Part shown: one piece after another, positions 1 through 6,065 of the stretch
Numbering within the stretch: the first letter of the stretch is position 1
Layout of the letters: each line of letters starts with the position of its first letter
Origin: an uncultured Flavobacteriaceae bacterium
GTDB taxonomy: Bacteria; Bacteroidota; Bacteroidia; Flavobacteriales; Flavobacteriaceae
Assembly (NCBI GenBank): GCA_947311815.1
Contig: CAMZMA010000047.1
Span: 1 to 7,250, forward strand
DNA length: 7,250 nt
Reading direction: 5' to 3'
Notes under the pieces: model-generated
What the model saw: the letters and a program-made list of their open reading frames with translations, nothing else
Databases searched by the model: none
Told to the model about the DNA's origin: nothing
Made by a program: the position numbers and the translations under genes

Positions 1-362
1 AATATTACAATTTAACAGATACTGCCACTTCTATTTCGTTAGATCTTACAGCAGGAGAATACAAAGATCGTTTTTATATCACCTTTACCAATAGTACTTT
101 GGGTGTTGACGACGAGTTGTTAAATGCTGTTCAACTTTACGAAGATGGGCAAGCCAAAGAATTGGTGATAAAAACAACCCAAAATAATACGATTACTTCT
201 GTAAAAATGTATAATTTATTGGGTCAAGAAGTTGTGTCGGTTGTAGGTAATCAAAAAGAAAATATGAGAATTTCTACTCAAAAATTAGCAGCTACGGTAT
301 ATATTGTAAAAGTAAAAACCAACGAAACTGTTTTTTCTAAAAAAATATTAATTACAGAATAA
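1..362 (+). CDS. C-terminal end of a secreted protein with a type IX secretion (T9SS) sorting domain, partial
   Basis: The reading frame is open from base 3 to the TAA at 360-362 (119 residues visible), so this is the 3' end of a larger gene starting before the window; the TTG at 99 is an internal Leu codon, not a start. The last 65-70 residues look like a Bacteroidota C-terminal sorting domain: a beta-rich stretch with VKMYNLLGQEV in the middle, then VYIVKVKT and the terminal KKILITE. Family knowledge: this domain directs cargo through the T9SS outer-membrane translocon and is usually removed or replaced by a surface anchor. The preceding part (AGEYKDRFYITF) resembles the beta-sandwich ends seen before such domains in flavobacterial surface proteins. 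The usual YPNP motif at the domain start is replaced by an LYEDGQAK stretch. The cargo's own function cannot be told from this fragment. Confidence 0.85.
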   Translation, partial: YYNLTDTATSISLDLTAGEYKDRFYITFTNSTLGVDDELLNAVQLYEDGQAKELVIKTTQNNTITSVKMYNLLGQEVVSVVGNQKENMRISTQKLAATVYIVKVKTNETVFSKKILITE

Positions 363-384
363 GGTTTAGGTCATATTTATACAT

Positions 385-419
385 AAAAAAAAGCACCCAA
401 TTTTTTGGGTGCTTTTTTT
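385..419. terminator. Bidirectional rho-independent terminator
   Basis: A perfect 10-bp stem (AAGCACCCAA at 391-400, TTGGGTGCTT at 405-414) encloses a TTTT loop. It is flanked by an A-run on the left (385-392) and a T-run on the right (413-419), so a U-tract follows the hairpin on either strand. It lies between the T9SS gene (stop at 362) and the converging sodA (stop at 437), so it can end both transcripts. Confidence 0.93.
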
Positions 420-436
420 ATATATGAAAGTGAAAA

Positions 437-1045
437 TTACTTCGCCTCAGTGTAACGTCTTTCTACTTCATTCCAGTTAATAACATTAAAAAATGCTTGT
501 ACATAATCTGGTCTTCTGTTTTGGTAGTTTAAATAATAAGCGTGTTCCCAAACGTCTAAACCTAAAATTGGTGTGCCATCACAACCTGTATTAGGCATTA
601 ACGGATTGTCTTGATTTGGTGTAGAACACACAGAAACTTTACCGCCTTTGTGTACACATAACCACGCCCAACCAGAACCAAAACGAGTTCCTGCAGCTTT
701 TGCAAAGGCATCTTTAAAAGCATCTACAGAACCAAATTCAGCTTCAATAGCGTCTTTTAATTCGCCAGACAAACGCCCTTTTCCTTCAGGATTCATTACC
801 GACCAAAATAAGGAATGATTGTAAAAACCACCACCGTTATTTCTAACAGCGCCGTTGTTCATATCCATATTTGTTAAAATATCTTCAATAGATTTGTTGT
901 CTAAATCGGTTCCTGCAATAGCATTGTTTAAGTTGTTGGTATATCCGTTATGATGTTTTGTATGATGAATTTCCATCGTTCTTGCATCAATATGTGGTTC
1001 TAAGGCATCATAAGCGTAGCCTAATTTTGCTAATGTAGAAGACAT
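437..1045 (-). CDS. sodA: Superoxide dismutase, Fe/Mn family
   Basis: Converts superoxide to oxygen and hydrogen peroxide; no signal peptide is visible, so it is cytoplasmic. The 202-residue length is standard. The N-terminal helical domain has the EIHHTKHHNGY segment (ligand H27, gateway residues H31 and Y35) and NHSLFW (ligand H77); the C-terminal domain has DVWEHAYYLNYQNRRPDY (ligands D164 and H168). The active-site Gln is Q145 in the C-terminal domain (NQDNPLM) with Gly at 73, and the residue two before D164 is G162. This is the Mn-type pattern; E. coli Fe-SOD has Gln at the 73-equivalent and Thr at the 162-equivalent. F74 stands where E. coli SodA has His, so metal preference (Mn or cambialistic) is inference. 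The ATG start is clear, with an AT-rich leader and no Shine-Dalgarno. It has its own promoter and ends at the shared terminator. Confidence 0.96.
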   Translation of the reverse strand: MSSTLAKLGYAYDALEPHIDARTMEIHHTKHHNGYTNNLNNAIAGTDLDNKSIEDILTNMDMNNGAVRNNGGGFYNHSLFWSVMNPEGKGRLSGELKDAIEAEFGSVDAFKDAFAKAAGTRFGSGWAWLCVHKGGKVSVCSTPNQDNPLMPNTGCDGTPILGLDVWEHAYYLNYQNRRPDYVQAFFNVINWNEVERRYTEAK

Positions 1046-1078
1046 AATTTATATTTTAATGATTAATTTTTAGTGAAT

Positions 1079-1096
1079 ATCAGTAATCATACTGAT
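1079..1096 (-). promoter_or_regulatory. Small hairpin or dyad at the 5' end of the sodA leader
   Basis: A perfect 7-bp inverted repeat (ATCAGTA / TACTGAT) with a 4-base spacer lies between the sodA promoter and its start codon. Given the -7 box at 1108-1115, transcription should begin near 1101-1104, so the repeat would sit in the first ~25 bases of the mRNA. It could stabilise the 5' end or be a repressor operator just downstream of the start site. The repeat is seen; both roles are inference. Confidence 0.4.
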
Positions 1097-1107
1097 GTTA
1101 TTTGCAA

Positions 1108-1138
1108 CAAATTTAGCTGAAATCTTTTGAAGTTACAA
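1108..1138 (-). promoter_or_regulatory. sodA promoter, Bacteroidota type
   Basis: On the minus strand a -33 TTG (1138-1136) is followed after 20 bases by TAAATTTG (1115-1108), an exact match to the Bacteroidota sigma-ABfr -7 consensus TAnnTTTG. The predicted start near 1101-1104 leaves a leader of about 55-60 bases before the sodA ATG. Its presence implies sodA is transcribed independently of fbp. Confidence 0.75.
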
Positions 1139-1154
1139 CACAATCGTTTTTTGA

Positions 1155-1176
1155 TTATTGATAGTAGTATCAATAA
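1155..1176. repeat. 9-bp inverted repeat between fbp and sodA
   Basis: TTATTGATA and TATCAATAA form a perfect 9-bp dyad around a GTAG spacer. It starts 11 bases past the fbp stop codon and ends 17 bases short of the sodA -33 box. On the minus strand the hairpin is followed by an A-rich run rather than a T-tract, so it is not a canonical fbp terminator. It could be a 3'-end stabilising stem for fbp mRNA or a binding site upstream of the sodA promoter. Confidence 0.45.
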
Positions 1177-1186
1177 AAGTTATGAG

Positions 1187-2209
1187 TTAGTAGTTTGCAT
1201 CCTCAGGATACTTACTCATAAATTCTTCTGTTTTTTCAACCATTTGCGTATTTCCGCAGAAAAAAGGAACTCTTTGATGTAATTCGGTTGGTTTTAAATC
1301 TAGAATTCTTTTATATCCGTCAGATGCTTTTCCGCCAGCTTGTTCAGCAATAAAAGCCATCGGATTGCATTCATATAACAAACGCAATTTTCCTTTTGGT
1401 CCAATGGCGCTTGTAGGATAGATATAAATACCTCCTTTTATCATATTTCTATGAAAATCAGATACTAAAGAACCGATGTATCTAGAAGTGTAAGGTCTGT
1501 TTTCTTTTTCTTCTTGACAATATTTTAGGTATTCTTTTACGCCTTTTGGAAAATGCACATAATTTCCTTCGTTGATAGAGTAAATTTTTCCAATATCAGG
1601 AAATTTCATATTCGGATTCGATAAATAAAATGTACCAATTGCAGGGTTTAATGTAAATCCGTTTACGCCTTTACCTGTAGTAAAAACCAACATGGTAGAA
1701 GTTCCGTAAGCAATATAACCTGCCGCAACTTGTTGATTTCCTTTTTGTAAAAAATCTTCTTCGGTAACAGGAGTTCCTTCGGGCGAAACACGTCTGTAAA
1801 TAGAAAAAATAGTACCAACAGAAACATTTACATCAATATTAGAAGAACCGTCTAAAGGGTCCATCAATAAAATGTATTTGTTGTCGTTTGCTTTGTTTTT
1901 ACCGTGTACAATTACAAAATCATCTTCTTCTTCGCTTGCAATACCGCAAACAATTTCTCTATTTATAATGGTTTGTTTAAACAAATCATTGGCTAAAACA
2001 TCTAGTTTTTGTTGTGTTTCTCCTTGAATGTTTATATCGCCAGAAGCCCCTGTAATATCTACTAAACCTGCTTTTCTAATTTCATGATTTACGGCTTTTG
2101 CTGCCAATCGAATGGCGTTTATTAATCGAGAAAACTCGCCAGAGGAGTATTTAAAATGTTTTTGATTGTCTATAATAAACTCACCAAGAGTCATGTGATT
2201 ATTGTTCAT
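1187..2209 (-). CDS. fbp: Fructose-1,6-bisphosphatase, class I
   Basis: Hydrolyses fructose 1,6-bisphosphate to fructose 6-phosphate and phosphate, the irreversible step of gluconeogenesis, in the cytoplasm with Mg2+. The 340 residues align end to end in outline with the E. coli-type enzyme (about 332): TLGEFIIDNQ at 7-16, the AGLVDITGASG and GETQQKLD block at 47-70, the metal-site acidic cluster SEEED (92-96), the central DPLDGSSNIDVNVSVGTIFS signature (117-136), SINEGNY (211-217), NRPYTSRYIGSLV (237-249), and the active-site KLRLLYE (274-280) ending in metal ligand E280. All these catalytic elements are present. The ATG at 2209 is preferred, about 16-20 bases behind the predicted transcription start; an in-frame Met at codon 6 is the alternative. 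It is divergent from the GNAT-lysC unit and on the same strand as sodA, but with a separate promoter. Confidence 0.97.
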   Translation of the reverse strand: MNNNHMTLGEFIIDNQKHFKYSSGEFSRLINAIRLAAKAVNHEIRKAGLVDITGASGDINIQGETQQKLDVLANDLFKQTIINREIVCGIASEEEDDFVIVHGKNKANDNKYILLMDPLDGSSNIDVNVSVGTIFSIYRRVSPEGTPVTEEDFLQKGNQQVAAGYIAYGTSTMLVFTTGKGVNGFTLNPAIGTFYLSNPNMKFPDIGKIYSINEGNYVHFPKGVKEYLKYCQEEKENRPYTSRYIGSLVSDFHRNMIKGGIYIYPTSAIGPKGKLRLLYECNPMAFIAEQAGGKASDGYKRILDLKPTELHQRVPFFCGNTQMVEKTEEFMSKYPEDANY

Positions 2210-2231
2210 AGCAAAATTTAATTGTGTGCTA

Positions 2232-2261
2232 CAAAGATGCTATTTTTTTAAGGAACTACAA
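2232..2261 (-). promoter_or_regulatory. fbp promoter, Bacteroidota type
   Basis: On the minus strand TTG (2261-2259) is followed after 19 bases by CATCTTTG (2239-2232), one mismatch from TAnnTTTG. The predicted start near 2225-2228 gives a leader of under 20 bases before the fbp ATG at 2209. The spacing is right, but the T-to-C change at the first box position lowers confidence. Confidence 0.55.
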
Positions 2262-2312
2262 CGATTTCGTGAAACAAAAATGAACAAAAAATGAAGATGC
2301 GTTTTAATTTTA

Positions 2313-2330
2313 TACAAATTTTTACAAATT
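2313..2330 (+). repeat. Tandem 8-bp direct repeat in the GNAT-lysC promoter
   Basis: TACAAATT occurs at 2313-2320 and again at 2323-2330, exactly 10 bases apart (one helical turn). The pair overlaps the expected -33 position of the downstream promoter. It could be a protein-binding site, or just AT-rich chance. Confidence 0.3.
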
Positions 2331-2349
2331 GCTATTTAATGTACCTTTG
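2319..2349 (+). promoter_or_regulatory. Promoter of the GNAT-lysC unit
   Basis: TACCTTTG at 2342-2349 matches the Bacteroidota -7 consensus TAnnTTTG exactly. At the proper distance (20 bases) upstream is TTT (2319-2321) rather than TTG, so the -33 element is weak. Transcription would start near 2354-2356, about 11 bases before the ATG at 2366. It supports that ATG over an in-frame ATG at 2291, which lies upstream of the promoter. Confidence 0.6.
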
Positions 2350-2365
2350 CCTAAAATTTTTACAG

Positions 2366-2845
2366 ATGAGTTTTATAGTCAGAAAAGGCGAAAAAAGTGA
2401 TATGAATTCGGTCATGAACTTAATAAATGAGTTGGCAGTTTTCGAAAAATTACCCAATGAAGTAGTAATTACTAGCAAAGATTTAGAAGAAGATGGATTT
2501 TCTTTTCAGCCTAAATTTAAAACTTTTGTGGCAGAAGAAAACGGTGTAATTATTGGGATGGCTTTGTTTTATGAGCGGTATTCTACTTGGAAAGGAAAAG
2601 CAATACATTTAGAAGATTTATTGGTCACTAAAAGTAAAAGAAACATTGGCGCAGGTAAAGCACTGTACACAGCAGTTTTACAATATGCTTTTGAAAATAA
2701 TTACAAAAGAGTGGCTTGGGAAGTATTAGATTGGAACACAAATGCTATTGAGTTTTACAAAAAATCTGGAGCGTCAATTTTAGAGGATTGGCAAGTAGTA
2801 CACATGAGAGAAGAAAATTTAAAAACATTTATTGAACGTAATTAA
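2366..2845 (+). CDS. GNAT-family N-acetyltransferase, SSAT/diamine-acetyltransferase-like
   Basis: Transfers acetyl from acetyl-CoA to an amine. Length is 159 residues with start ATG 2366; the frame stays open to an ATG at 2291, but the extra 25 residues would span the promoter and do not resemble the family. The family-like part begins at FIVRKGEKSD. The order of segments matches spermidine/spermine (or thialysine) acetyltransferase: LINELAVFEKLPNEV (19-33), LEEDGF (40-45), HLEDLLV (81-87), the acetyl-CoA pyrophosphate loop RNIGAG (92-97), VAWEVLDWNTNAIEFYKKSGA (116-136) with Y131 aligned to the likely catalytic Tyr of SSAT. Substrate is not determinable: polyamine, thialysine or lysine-like amines are all plausible. 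It ends one base before lysC, so the two are very likely cotranscribed and translationally coupled. Confidence 0.88.
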   Translation: MSFIVRKGEKSDMNSVMNLINELAVFEKLPNEVVITSKDLEEDGFSFQPKFKTFVAEENGVIIGMALFYERYSTWKGKAIHLEDLLVTKSKRNIGAGKALYTAVLQYAFENNYKRVAWEVLDWNTNAIEFYKKSGASILEDWQVVHMREENLKTFIERN

Positions 2846-2846
2846 G

Positions 2847-4091
2847 ATGAAGATATTTAAGTTTGGAGGAACTTCTGTAAAAGATGCTGATGGAGTTAGA
2901 AACATTGCGAATATTGTTGCAAAAGAAGGAGCAGAAAACACCTTAATTGTTGTTTCTGCCATGGGTAAAATGACCAATGCGTTCGAAAATATTGTAGCTG
3001 CTTTTTATCAAAAAACAAATACATTAGAAGAATCATTAAGTTTTGTTGAAGAGTTTCATCAAAATATTATGATTGATTTGTTTGATGAAAAGGAGGCTAT
3101 TTTTAATGATGTAAACATCGTTTTGGGTGAGTTAAGCGGTTTTTTAGCAACCAATACTTCTCAAAACTATAATTATTTATACGATCAAATTGTAGGTTTC
3201 GGAGAGTTGTTGTCAACTAAAATTGTGAGTGCTTATTTTCAAAAAATCGGAATAAAAAACAACTGGATTGATGTAAGAAATTTTATAAAAACCGATAGTA
3301 ATTATAGAGATGCCAAAGTAAATTGGGAGTTGACCGAAGACATCATTCAAAATAAATTAGACACTTCTACCCTTAACATTACTCAAGGTTTTTTAGGTGG
3401 GAATAATGATAATACAACTACTTTAGGTAGAGAAGGTTCTGATTATACCGCAGCAATTTTTGCTTATTGTTTAGATGCAAAAAGCGTAACAATTTGGAAA
3501 GATGTAGTAGGTGTTTTAAATGCCGACCCAAGAGCGTTTAAAGAAACACAATTATTGCATCAAATTTCTTATGCAGAAGCTATTGAAATGGCTTTTTATG
3601 GGGCGTCTGTAATTCATCCCAAAACATTACAGCCTTTAGAAAAAAAAAGAATTCCGTTGCATGTTCGTTCTTTTATAGATGCTGATAAAACAGGAACTAA
3701 AGTGAGTAAAGGAGTCGATTTAGAACCCTTAATTCCGTGTTTTGTGGTCAAGAATAATCAAATTTTGGTCTCAATTGCTGCCAAAGATTTTTCTTTTATG
3801 GTAGAACATAATATTAGTTTCATCTTTCAAAAACTACATCAATATAAATTAAAAACAAATTTAATTCAGAATTCTGCCATCAGTTTTTCGGTTTGTCTAG
3901 AAGATAAATATCAGCAATTCGATCAATTTTATAAAGCACTTTCTGCCTCTTTTAATATCTCATTTACAGAAGATGTAACCCTATTTACCATCCGTCATTT
4001 TAATAAAGAGGCAATGAAAAGTATTGAGAAAAAAGGAACGGTTTTGGTAAAACAAATTACAGGAAATACCTTGCAGTTAATCATCAAATAA
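2847..4091 (+). CDS. lysC: Aspartate kinase (aspartokinase), monofunctional
   Basis: Phosphorylates L-aspartate with ATP to give 4-aspartyl phosphate, the first committed step to lysine/diaminopimelate, threonine and methionine; cytoplasmic. Of 414 residues, the amino-acid kinase domain covers about 1-285: KFGGTS (5-10), VVSAMGKMTNAF (35-46), GFGELLS (117-123), QGFLGGN (180-186), TTLGREGSDYTAA (191-203), the nucleotide-site segment WKDVVGVLNADPR (217-229), and YGASVIHPKT (251-260). The rest (about 300-414) has the length and beta-alpha pattern of the paired ACT regulatory domains that bind end-product amino acids, though which effector acts cannot be read off. No homoserine dehydrogenase domain is fused. 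ATG 2847 is chosen because it directly precedes KIFKFGGTS; a TTG five codons upstream overlaps the GNAT gene and is unlikely. One base separates it from the GNAT stop codon. Confidence 0.95.
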   Translation: MKIFKFGGTSVKDADGVRNIANIVAKEGAENTLIVVSAMGKMTNAFENIVAAFYQKTNTLEESLSFVEEFHQNIMIDLFDEKEAIFNDVNIVLGELSGFLATNTSQNYNYLYDQIVGFGELLSTKIVSAYFQKIGIKNNWIDVRNFIKTDSNYRDAKVNWELTEDIIQNKLDTSTLNITQGFLGGNNDNTTTLGREGSDYTAAIFAYCLDAKSVTIWKDVVGVLNADPRAFKETQLLHQISYAEAIEMAFYGASVIHPKTLQPLEKKRIPLHVRSFIDADKTGTKVSKGVDLEPLIPCFVVKNNQILVSIAAKDFSFMVEHNISFIFQKLHQYKLKTNLIQNSAISFSVCLEDKYQQFDQFYKALSASFNISFTEDVTLFTIRHFNKEAMKSIEKKGTVLVKQITGNTLQLIIK

Positions 4092-4097
4092 CACCAA

Positions 4098-4127
4098 TTT
4101 AACATTCCCTTTTTTATAGTATCTTTG
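4098..4127 (+). promoter_or_regulatory. Promoter of the aminolipid synthase gene
   Basis: TATCTTTG at 4120-4127 is an exact TAnnTTTG -7 box; 19 bases upstream is TTT (4098-4100) instead of TTG. Transcription would start near 4132-4134, about 17 bases before the ATG at 4150. No terminator hairpin is visible after lysC, so read-through from that gene is also possible. Confidence 0.6.
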
Positions 4128-4149
4128 TAGTTATTTCAAAATTTAGTGA

Positions 4150-5973
4150 ATGGGTTTAGTAACATCAAAAGAAATAGCCAAAGTAATTGGTGTAGAAAAA
4201 TTAGGCTTTATAGGAACTTTTATTGGGTGGATTCTTATCAAAGTTCTACGTATTTCTGCATTGAATAAAATTTACAATCACAATAAAAATAAAACCGATT
4301 TAGCTTTTTTAAACGGTGTTTTAGAAGATTGTAAAATAGAGTTTGAAATACCCGATGAAGATTTAAAAAGAATACCAAAAGATGGGGCTTTTATTACTAT
4401 TTCTAATCATCCTTTAGGCGGAATAGATGGTATTTTGTTATTAAAATTGTTGCTCGAAAAAAGAGACGATTATAAGATAATTGCTAATTTTTTATTACAT
4501 AAAATTGTTCCGTTAAAACCTTATGTAATGCCTGTAAATCCTTTTGAAAACAGAAAGGATGCGCAATCTAGTGTTGCAGGTATTAAAAATGCGTTGGTAC
4601 ATTTAAGAGAAGGAAAACCGTTGGGTATTTTTCCTGCAGGAGAAGTTTCTACCTACAAAGAGGGGAAGTTAATGGTAGATAAACCGTGGGAAGAAGGTGC
4701 TGTGAAATTGATAAAAAAAGCAAAAGTCCCTGTAATTCCTATTTATTTTCACGCAAAAAACAGTAAACTATTTTACCTGCTTTCTAATATTAGCGATACG
4801 TTTAGAACCGCGAAATTACCATCAGAATTACTGTCTCAAAAGCATCGAATTATTAAGGTTAGAATAGGAAAACCTATTACTATTGCTGCGCAAGATGAAT
4901 ACAAAGATATTCCTTCGTTTTATGAGTTTATCAGAAAAAAAACCTACATGCTTGCAAATCCTTTTGCAAAAGCACACCCTAAAATTTTATCGACCCAAAA
5001 ATTAAAAAATTTAAAGAAAGCAAAGAAAATTGTTGCGCAAAAAAATACCGCACTTTTTATAAAAGAAATTGATAAATTAAGAGATGACGGAAAAAGATTA
5101 TTAGGCAGTAAAAATTACGAAGTATATTTTGCTAACGCCAAAGAAATACCAAACATACTGCATGAAATTGGTAGATTGCGTGAAATTACCTTTAGAGATG
5201 TTGGCGAAGGTACCAACAAAGCCATCGATTTAGATAAGTTTGATAGGTATTATTACCACTTATTTTTGTGGGATAAAACGGCAAACGAATTGGCTGGAGC
5301 ATATAGAATGGGACTCGGAAAAGATATTTTTAAAAAATACGGAATCAACGGATTTTACATTCAAACTTTGTTTAGAATTGAGCCAGAATTGTACTCGATG
5401 ATGCAAAGTACGATGGAATTAGGAAGAGCGTTTGTGTCTAAAAACTATCAACAAAAACCCATGCCGTTGTTTTTGCTTTGGAAAGGAATAATTCATGTAA
5501 CATTGCGGTATCCTACCTATAAATATTTAATGGGCGGCGTAAGTATTAGCAATCAATTTTCAGAATTTTCTAAATCATTAATGATCGAGTTTATGAAATC
5601 TCATTATTATGATCCGTATGTAGCGCAGTATATTCAGCCGAAAAAAGAATTTAAAGTACGCTTAAAAGATGCCGATAAAGATTTTGTTTTTGATGAAACG
5701 CAAGCAGATTTAAGAAAATTTGATAAAATTATTGACGAGTTAGAACCAGGAGTTTTAAGAGTACCTGTTTTAATTAAAAAATACATCAAACAAAATGCAC
5801 GCTTGGTGGCGTTTAATGTAGATCCGAAATTTAACAATGCTGTTGATGGTTTGCTGTATATAAAAGTATCTGAAATACCAGAAAGCACCGTAAAACCTGT
5901 AATGGAAGAATTTCAAGCAGAGTTAGAACGAAAAGCTACAGAGCTACAAGAACAAAATAACAACCAACACTGA
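4150..5973 (+). CDS. Bifunctional aminolipid synthase: PlsC/OlsA-type O-acyltransferase fused to OlsB-type N-acyltransferase (OlsF-like)
   Basis: A 607-residue two-domain protein. Residues about 20-36 are hydrophobic (membrane contact). Residues about 60-270 are a lysophospholipid-acyltransferase fold: ITISNHPLGGIDG (82-94, catalytic H87 and D93), FENRKDAQ (132-139) and FPAGEVS (161-167). A lysine-rich linker (275-320) leads to an OlsB/hemolysin-like GNAT domain (about 321-500): GRLREITFRDVG (341-352), DKFDRYYYHLF (362-372), ELAGAYRM (380-387), MELGRAFVS (422-430), LWKGI (443-447) and LMGGVSIS (460-467). A further ~100 residues follow. Known for OlsF, described in Serratia and Flavobacterium: the C-terminal half N-acylates an amino acid with a 3-hydroxy fatty acid and the N-terminal half adds the second acyl chain, giving ornithine lipid. 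In Bacteroides, separate GlsB/GlsA make glycine lipid. Whether ornithine or glycine is used here is open. Single-domain databases may call it hemolysin or glycerol acyltransferase. Confidence 0.85.
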   Translation: MGLVTSKEIAKVIGVEKLGFIGTFIGWILIKVLRISALNKIYNHNKNKTDLAFLNGVLEDCKIEFEIPDEDLKRIPKDGAFITISNHPLGGIDGILLLKLLLEKRDDYKIIANFLLHKIVPLKPYVMPVNPFENRKDAQSSVAGIKNALVHLREGKPLGIFPAGEVSTYKEGKLMVDKPWEEGAVKLIKKAKVPVIPIYFHAKNSKLFYLLSNISDTFRTAKLPSELLSQKHRIIKVRIGKPITIAAQDEYKDIPSFYEFIRKKTYMLANPFAKAHPKILSTQKLKNLKKAKKIVAQKNTALFIKEIDKLRDDGKRLLGSKNYEVYFANAKEIPNILHEIGRLREITFRDVGEGTNKAIDLDKFDRYYYHLFLWDKTANELAGAYRMGLGKDIFKKYGINGFYIQTLFRIEPELYSMMQSTMELGRAFVSKNYQQKPMPLFLLWKGIIHVTLRYPTYKYLMGGVSISNQFSEFSKSLMIEFMKSHYYDPYVAQYIQPKKEFKVRLKDADKDFVFDETQADLRKFDKIIDELEPGVLRVPVLIKKYIKQNARLVAFNVDPKFNNAVDGLLYIKVSEIPESTVKPVMEEFQAELERKATELQEQNNNQH

Positions 5974-6065
5974 CAAAAAAGCAGTTTTCTTTATTTGGTA
6001 CAGTTTTCGATTAGATGATAACGAGATTTGCTCTTTAAATTTCATCATTTAAAAAAATCAGAAAA

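Noticed and set aside
99..101. TTG at 99 as a start codon for a small separate protein
   Set aside because: The same frame is open back to the window edge and reads as continuous protein, so this is an internal leucine.
1155..1176. Hairpin as a canonical rho-independent terminator of fbp
   Set aside because: On the minus strand the stem is followed by an A-rich stretch, not a T-run, and the stem is AT-only apart from one G-C pair.
2832..2846. TTG at 2832 as an alternative lysC start
   Set aside because: It would overlap the GNAT gene and add MNVIK before the conserved KIFKFGGTS start; the ATG at 2847 fits the family.
5634..5888. 84-codon open frame on the minus strand inside the lipid synthase gene
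   Set aside because: It is fully antisense to a well-supported domain-bearing gene, has no family resemblance and no promoter; a frame shadow.
5990..6030. Promoter for the YvlD-type gene (TTTATTTG at 5990 or GAGATTTG at 6023)
   Set aside because: Each misses the TA of the -7 box and has no TTG at the correct distance.
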